64,000 nt of DNA. It comes from Trifolium pratense. Its lineage: Eukaryota; Streptophyta; Magnoliopsida; Fabales; Fabaceae. Made by a program: the position numbers and the translations under genes. How positions within the stretch are numbered: the stretch's first letter is position 1; the number at the start of each line of letters is the position of its first letter. Below, piece after piece: positions 59,703-64,000 of the stretch. The DNA is taken from NCBI RefSeq assembly GCF_020283565.1, contig NC_060063.1:2852001-2916000 (forward strand). The letters are read 5' to 3'. The notes under the pieces were generated by a model. The model saw only the letters and a program-made list of their open reading frames with translations, was not told the origin of the DNA and ran no database searches.

Positions 59703-61223
59703 TCAAACCGCGTTATCCGGCTGGCCAGTGAAGTAGTTTGTGAACGGGCTATTCAAATTCAAATTCAGCCCATCCACATCCAACATTTCCCTCTCCATAG
59801 CAGCGGCCTCATCCTGCTCAACCCGGCGTCGCCTCTCGATCTCGGCCAACTCAGAAGTTCTCAGACCCGAATTGTACGCTTGTCTGGCCTGAAAAGATGT
59901 CAGCTCCCTCGCCTGATGCGCCTCCCAATCAGTATCAACGGGATACAAAGTCCCGAAAGTAGGAGGAGGGAAAGTAGACCGATAAGTCATCGCCTCGGTG
60001 TACATGGAAGAGGCGGTATCAAAGTAGAGATTCGGCAGCCCGGAATACTGAGAAATTTCCATTTGATGCAACATTGAAGCAAGCTGATTCATATCATGAG
60101 AGTAACGAGGAGGGTCTTGAGCTGGTATATCGGGATACTCATGTACCGGATCCCCCTGTTGATCCGGATGATTACCTTCTTCAAACCGATTAATTTCTTC
60201 CTCCTCCCTCAAAGCTTCCTCTCTTGCAACATTCCCCTCACCTCGGGGCACAATCGGACCTCTCTCAAATCTCTTCTCAAAGTATGATAAAGATAGTGGA
60301 CGGACGGGATGTAAGTCACCTTCTTGCACACACATAGGGACATTGCTTGCTCTACACAAAGCAGCAATTAAGTTGCAATGCCCCAAAGTAAAAGTCGGAT
60401 TATTATTATTTGCCATCTCATGTAAATCCCTTTGTAACCAAAGACCAAGATCGATATAATGACCATCAGCTAATAATCGAACAGCAGCAACATTATCAAT
60501 CTGGATTTCAGAGTTATTACCAACCACTCTAACATTCTTAAGCCAAAATTCCCCCCAAGCACGGTGAATAGGGTTAAAACTCGTCAAACTCAACCTAGTA
60601 GGTAGGGATGAGGCGGAGTGTGACAGCCATCTAGCTCCAGGCCTACAAACAATCGTCTTTAACTCTTCTCTCACTGCAAGGCCACCATTAGAAATTCGTT
60701 CCTTCTCGGATACCAACTCACAAGCACCTCTCACACGACAACCCAATAAAGTATTAATGTGAGCTGCGGAATAGTACACTCTTATTCCCCTAACTGTCGA
60801 ATAGAACTCCGGAACTGACGACTGGTCCGGCAAATAAGCGTTCGCGAGAAACTCCCTTACCCACATCTGATTTCCAGGATTCACTTCATCTTTAATCATC
60901 AATTTATTAAATTTCTCCCATCCCCTAGACTTTATCTCATTCCCTAACTCAGCTACACCATTCAGCAAATCCTCACCAAAACCCTTCTCTTGATTAATAG
61001 TAAAGGTTCGAATTTGTGAGTACCTTTTCTCATGAACTGCACTGATGAAGTGGGGATGAACCTGTGGCCGAGTAACATTGCTCCGGCGAGGAGGGGATGC
61101 TTGAGCGGACCGAGAAGATTGGCCCTTGCTTGCACTCATCTTTGTTCTTGGTTTCTTTGGAGGCTCTTGTGTTGGATTAGCATCACTCTTCTTCTTTCCC
61201 TTTCCAGTTAGCCGTGTCAACAT
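59703..61223 (-). CDS. Putative plant transposon protein-type ORF inside the gypsy-derived element
   Basis: 506 residues from ATG 61223 (MLTRLTGKGKKKSDANPTQ). The open frame extends upstream without an ATG. The N-terminal 60 residues are basic, Pro/Ser-rich and NLS-like (PPKKPRTKM). The middle resembles the 'putative plant transposon protein' domain (from memory PF20167): WVREFLANAYLPD, VRGIRVYYSAAHINTLLGC, NPIHRAWGEFWLKNVRVVGN, AAVRLLADGHYIDLGLWLQR. The C-terminal third is acidic and Pro/Gln-rich (REEEEINRFEEGN), followed by a Glu/Arg-rich helix near the end (ELAEIERRRRVEQDEAAAME). Function of the domain is unknown; it often travels with retroelements. No stops or frameshifts, so it may be expressed. 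Both flanks carry palindrome arrays. Confidence 0.75.
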   Translation of the reverse strand: MLTRLTGKGKKKSDANPTQEPPKKPRTKMSASKGQSSRSAQASPPRRSNVTRPQVHPHFISAVHEKRYSQIRTFTINQEKGFGEDLLNGVAELGNEIKSRGWEKFNKLMIKDEVNPGNQMWVREFLANAYLPDQSSVPEFYSTVRGIRVYYSAAHINTLLGCRVRGACELVSEKERISNGGLAVREELKTIVCRPGARWLSHSASSLPTRLSLTSFNPIHRAWGEFWLKNVRVVGNNSEIQIDNVAAVRLLADGHYIDLGLWLQRDLHEMANNNNPTFTLGHCNLIAALCRASNVPMCVQEGDLHPVRPLSLSYFEKRFERGPIVPRGEGNVAREEALREEEEINRFEEGNHPDQQGDPVHEYPDIPAQDPPRYSHDMNQLASMLHQMEISQYSGLPNLYFDTASSMYTEAMTYRSTFPPPTFGTLYPVDTDWEAHQARELTSFQARQAYNSGLRTSELAEIERRRRVEQDEAAAMEREMLDVDGLNLNLNSPFTNYFTGQPDNAV

Positions 61224-61504
61224 GGTGATAGTAGATAGATTGAAGTGGGTTAATTTGGGAAAGTGGTGAAATGTGATGAAATGAGGGATTTGGAGTGGAA
61301 TTAGGAGTGGGTGATATGGGTGGTATGTGAATGTGAAGGAAATGGATGATTGAAGGTGATTAGAAGTGAAATTGGAGAGGTTTGAAGAGTGAAAATGGGT
61401 TAACAATGGAGTTTTTCGTGTGGGAGACCGTGTGAATTGATGATGAGACGGATGGAGTAGTTGAAAAGATGAAGAAATTCAAATTTTACACGCTTTCCTG
61501 TGCA

Positions 61505-61760
61505 GCCACGCCGCGCGTGACCCCTGCGACGCCGCGCGTAGTACGAACTGTAACGGTCAAGAACTTCTTTCAAACAGGCCACGCCGCGCGTAATCACCAT
61601 CACGCGGCGCGTCATCACTTAGTCAGAGACTCCATATTTCTCCAGTTTTCACGCCGCGCGTGATGCATCCCCACGCCGCGCGTGATACATTCTAAAACTC
61701 CTTCCTCTGTGTTGAAGGATCACGCCGCGCGTGATTGTACTACGCCCCCGGCGTAGTAGA
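61505..61760. repeat. Palindrome array B: seven CpG-rich palindromes plus one variant
   Basis: Cores of (at)cacgcSgcgcgtg(at) start at 61509, 61530, 61582, 61603, 61652, 61674 and 61723. The final ctacgcccccggcgtag has its core at 61743. Intervals are 21, 52, 21, 49, 22, 49 and 20 bp, i.e. four pairs with alternating short and long gaps. The fourth copy has the cgcggcgcg form, as in array A. It lies just upstream of the accessory ORF on its coding strand. Confidence 0.93.
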
Positions 61761-61852
61761 GCTCTGTTGTGCCCTGTTCTGCTTCCTGTCCTTGCTTCTG
61801 CTACACACCTACCTACATACTTCAAAAATAAACACACTAAAACATTAGAAAC

Positions 61853-61905
61853 CGTTGGGTTGCCTCCCAACCAGCGCTTGTTTAACGTCCCGATGCTTGA
61901 CGTTC
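61853..61905 (-). other. Conserved motif after gag-protease
   Basis: The plus strand reads gttgggttgcctcccaacca followed by gcgcttgtttaacgtc and tgcttgacg. This phrase is familiar from plant gypsy elements, close to the end of the gag-protease reading frame. It includes a short palindrome ttggg...cccaa. Confidence 0.5.
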
Positions 61906-61919
61906 CATACCCCTAAGGG

Positions 61920-64000
61920 TTAAGGAAAAGAAGTGCCACCATGTGGCAAGTAGTGTGCATTCCAAGGTAACTTAAGAGCATGTTTAACAATATGATCATA
62001 AACCTGGATTTTAAAACATTGTGGGTCTCCATCATCACACTCCATCTTGTCAAAGACATTGAATGTGACCTGCTGATCATCGGTCCTTAGCATGAGCTCG
62101 CCCATCTCTACATCGATTAGGGCACGGCTAGTTGCTAAGAAGGGTCTACCAAGGAGCAAGGGCTCCCAATCCCTAGTTTCCTCTATGTCCAAGACCACAA
62201 AATCTGCGGGAAACACAAACCCAGCAACTCTAACCAACACATCATGGAGAATACCTTCCGGATGCACAATCGATCTATCCGCCAAAGAGAGACTCATCTT
62301 TGTCGGCTTCGCTACCGCTCCCGGTATCTTCTTCATCATTGATAACGGCATCAGATTAATGCTCGCACCCAAATCACACAAAGCCTTTTCAACAGTGAGA
62401 TTGCCAATAGAACATGGAATTGTAAAGCTCCCCGGATCTTTCTTTTTCTGAGGTAGCTTCCTTTGGATGAGAGCGCTGCACTCTTCCGTCATACTTACCA
62501 TTTCATCATCTAATGGTTTTCTTTTCTTTGTGAGCAGCTCCTTCAAGAACTTTGCATAACTCGGCATTTGCTCCAATGCCTCAACTAAAGGTATAGCCAT
62601 CTCAAGCTTGTTCAACACCTTCATGAACTTCTTGAACTCCTTCTCCCGCTCAAGATTCTTAACTTTCTTTCTCCTAGGAAAAGGCATCCTAGCATACGGC
62701 GATTCATCAACTCCTCTACCTTTCTCAACCTTCTTACTCTCCTTTTCTTTTATCTCCCTCTGTTTTTCAACTTCTTCTACTTCATCCTCACTAATCTCCA
62801 CTTCCTTAGACAGATTTTCATTTTCTACTTCTCCCTCATATCTCTCATTTTCAACTACGACCTCTTGCTTATTCTCAACTTCTCCCTCATTGACCTTCTT
62901 TTTCAAGGGCTTCTCCACAGCTGGCCTTTCCGGTATCTCTCTACTCCTCAAAGTGATTCCATTGCAAGTTTCATTTTTCGGATTATCATGAGTGTTTCCT
63001 CCGAAACCTCCTTGGTTTTGCAACATAGAAAACTGTCTTGACAGCTGACCCATTTGCACCTCAAGATTCTTTATAGAAGCTTCATGATTCTTGTTAGAGG
63101 TTGCTTGACTCGATTTCATCGCTTCAAAGTTGCTTTGGGTCATGAGCATGAACTGATTTAGAGTCTCTTCCATCCTTGATGGAGGCCTTTGCTGCTGTTG
63201 CGGTGCACCTTGACTTTGCATACCGTTCCCCCACCCGGAACCGTTGTTATTGTTGTTGTACGGCTTCCGGAAATTGGCTAGGTAGCGAGCCTCCTCTGAA
63301 CCCTCCGGGAAGCATCCGCCATTTGGGTGATCCTGCAAACAAAAATCACAGCGCATATTGTCAATTTTACCTATTGGAGAAGATTGAACTTGCGGATTGG
63401 ACAGCAGCTTCATCATTGCTTCCATTTGGCTAGTCATGAGCTTTTGCTGTGCCAATAGCGCTGTTTGAGTATCCAATTCCAACACTCCGCCTTTCTTCTT
63501 GGCTCCTCTATCATTAGTAGCTCTATACTCGTTTTGAGCCATGCTTTCCACCAATTCTCTTGCTTCAGTTTCGTCACGGTTCTTCAACGAACCACCGGCT
63601 GATGCGTCAAGTATCATTCGCGTCTGAGCCCTCAAACCTTGGGTAAACATTTGCATCTGGTTGTGGCCATCGAAACCGTGATTCGGACACCTTTTAAGAC
63701 AAACTTTGAACCTCTCCCAAGCATCATACAACGTTTCACCATCCGCTTGTTCGAAGTTGCTAATTTCAGCCCTTCTTTCTAGGAACTTATGAATAGGGAA
63801 GTAACGATCCAAGAACTTCCGCTCCAGCTGTCTCCAAGTCTCAATAGTTCCGGCGGGTATCGTGTCCAACCAATCTTTAGCACGGCCGGTGAGAGAATGC
63901 TTGAATAACCTAAGTCTTTTGTCCGATTCGCTCACCCCCGGTGGATCGGTATAGTCGCAGGCTTCATAGAAGTGAGACAAGTGTAAATTCGGGCATTGAG
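61920..64000 (-). CDS. Gag-protease polyprotein, Athila/Tat-like gypsy element, 5' partial
   Basis: Open from the window edge (..QCPNLHLSHFYEACDYTDPP) to the stop at 61920, about 692 residues. The first 150 residues are a Ty3/gypsy capsid domain (RLFKHSLTGRAKDWLDTIP, TWRQLERKFLDRYFP, ETLYDAWERFKVCLKRCPNH). A zinc-knuckle-like CDFCLQDHPNGGC is at ~216. A long Glu/Lys-rich coiled-coil-like segment comes next (VENKQEVVVENERYEGEVEN). The aspartic protease is near residue 543 with DLGAS in place of DT/SG (ALCDLGASINLMPLSMMKK), as in Athila/Tat elements, and LLGRPFLATSRALIDVEMG. In complete relatives pol follows; here a stop comes after VYDHIVKHALKLPWN. No internal stops. Confidence 0.9.
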   Translation of the reverse strand, partial: QCPNLHLSHFYEACDYTDPPGVSESDKRLRLFKHSLTGRAKDWLDTIPAGTIETWRQLERKFLDRYFPIHKFLERRAEISNFEQADGETLYDAWERFKVCLKRCPNHGFDGHNQMQMFTQGLRAQTRMILDASAGGSLKNRDETEARELVESMAQNEYRATNDRGAKKKGGVLELDTQTALLAQQKLMTSQMEAMMKLLSNPQVQSSPIGKIDNMRCDFCLQDHPNGGCFPEGSEEARYLANFRKPYNNNNNGSGWGNGMQSQGAPQQQQRPPSRMEETLNQFMLMTQSNFEAMKSSQATSNKNHEASIKNLEVQMGQLSRQFSMLQNQGGFGGNTHDNPKNETCNGITLRSREIPERPAVEKPLKKKVNEGEVENKQEVVVENERYEGEVENENLSKEVEISEDEVEEVEKQREIKEKESKKVEKGRGVDESPYARMPFPRRKKVKNLEREKEFKKFMKVLNKLEMAIPLVEALEQMPSYAKFLKELLTKKRKPLDDEMVSMTEECSALIQRKLPQKKKDPGSFTIPCSIGNLTVEKALCDLGASINLMPLSMMKKIPGAVAKPTKMSLSLADRSIVHPEGILHDVLVRVAGFVFPADFVVLDIEETRDWEPLLLGRPFLATSRALIDVEMGELMLRTDDQQVTFNVFDKMECDDGDPQCFKIQVYDHIVKHALKLPWNAHYLPHGGTSFP

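Larger units (their letters stand above)
57030..64000 (-). mobile_element. Ty3/gypsy-derived element (Athila/Tat-like gag-protease) with an accessory ORF, enters from outside
   Basis: In minus-strand order: a gag-protease ORF open to the window edge (64000-61920), a short spacer with a conserved retroelement motif, palindrome array B, a second ORF of the putative plant transposon protein type (61223-59703), a ~1.4-kb spacer, a conserved motif at 58247-58311, and palindrome array A. No reverse transcriptase, RNase H or integrase follows protease, so as seen it is non-autonomous, unless pol was lost here by deletion. The left boundary is uncertain (chosen where cacgtagtaataaaaatatc begins after low-complexity sequence). 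LTRs are not identified; the 5' one lies beyond the window. Confidence 0.72.

Noticed and set aside
57876..61760. CRISPR array, suggested by short palindromic repeats with spacers
   Set aside because: Plant nuclear context, spacers of two alternating lengths, imperfect repeats of only 13-17 bp, no cas genes. The likeness is superficial.
62092..62991. Plus-strand ORFs opposite the gag-protease frame
   Set aside because: Serine/phenylalanine-rich mirrors of the Glu/Lys-rich coding strand.

Overview
The window is plant nuclear DNA: AT-rich, intron-containing genes with GT/AG junctions, about half of it transposable-element sequence. Gene content, the SINE families and the retroelement types fit a papilionoid legume of the Medicago/Trifolium kind. 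That assignment is an inference from recognition, not from a search.

Left part (1-38 kb). Seven recognisable cellular genes sit here: a type I protein arginine methyltransferase (5' end outside the window), a saposin-like ER protein ending in KSEL, a mitochondrial CoA-type carrier, a DYW-class PPR protein, an intact F-box gene, an EFFECTOR OF TRANSCRIPTION-like protein with GIY-YIG and Cys/His repeats, and the acyltransferase LpxA. PRMT, the saposin-like gene and LpxA lie in the same order as I recall near At4g29510-At4g29540 in Arabidopsis, so this is probably an old conserved block stretched by insertions. A second F-box gene (10.4-12.9 kb) is a dead paralogue split by two nested elements, and an F-box relic near 14.6 kb is split by a SINE. 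LpxA intron 4 carries a rearranged, antisense Ty3/gypsy element.

Middle (38.7-57 kb). Two short LTR elements with intact 5-bp target duplications flank a 90-aa conserved-looking gene. The first is a copia element with protease and integrase deleted. The second is a gag-protease-only element with one long ORF. A hAT-like element interrupts a coding exon of an unknown gene. A LINE fragment, a Stowaway-type MITE and a 1R-MYB (SHAQKYF) gene follow.

Right end (57-64 kb). A minus-strand Ty3/gypsy-derived element enters from beyond the window: a gag-protease ORF open to the edge, then an ORF of the 'putative plant transposon protein' type. The second ORF is bracketed by two arrays of short CpG-rich palindromes. 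Each array holds seven copies of one palindrome followed by one copy of a second palindrome. Centre spacing alternates at about 21 and about 50 bp, and the spacers have diverged far more than the palindromes. I found no explanation for these arrays among the features I know; they are the most interesting structure in the window.
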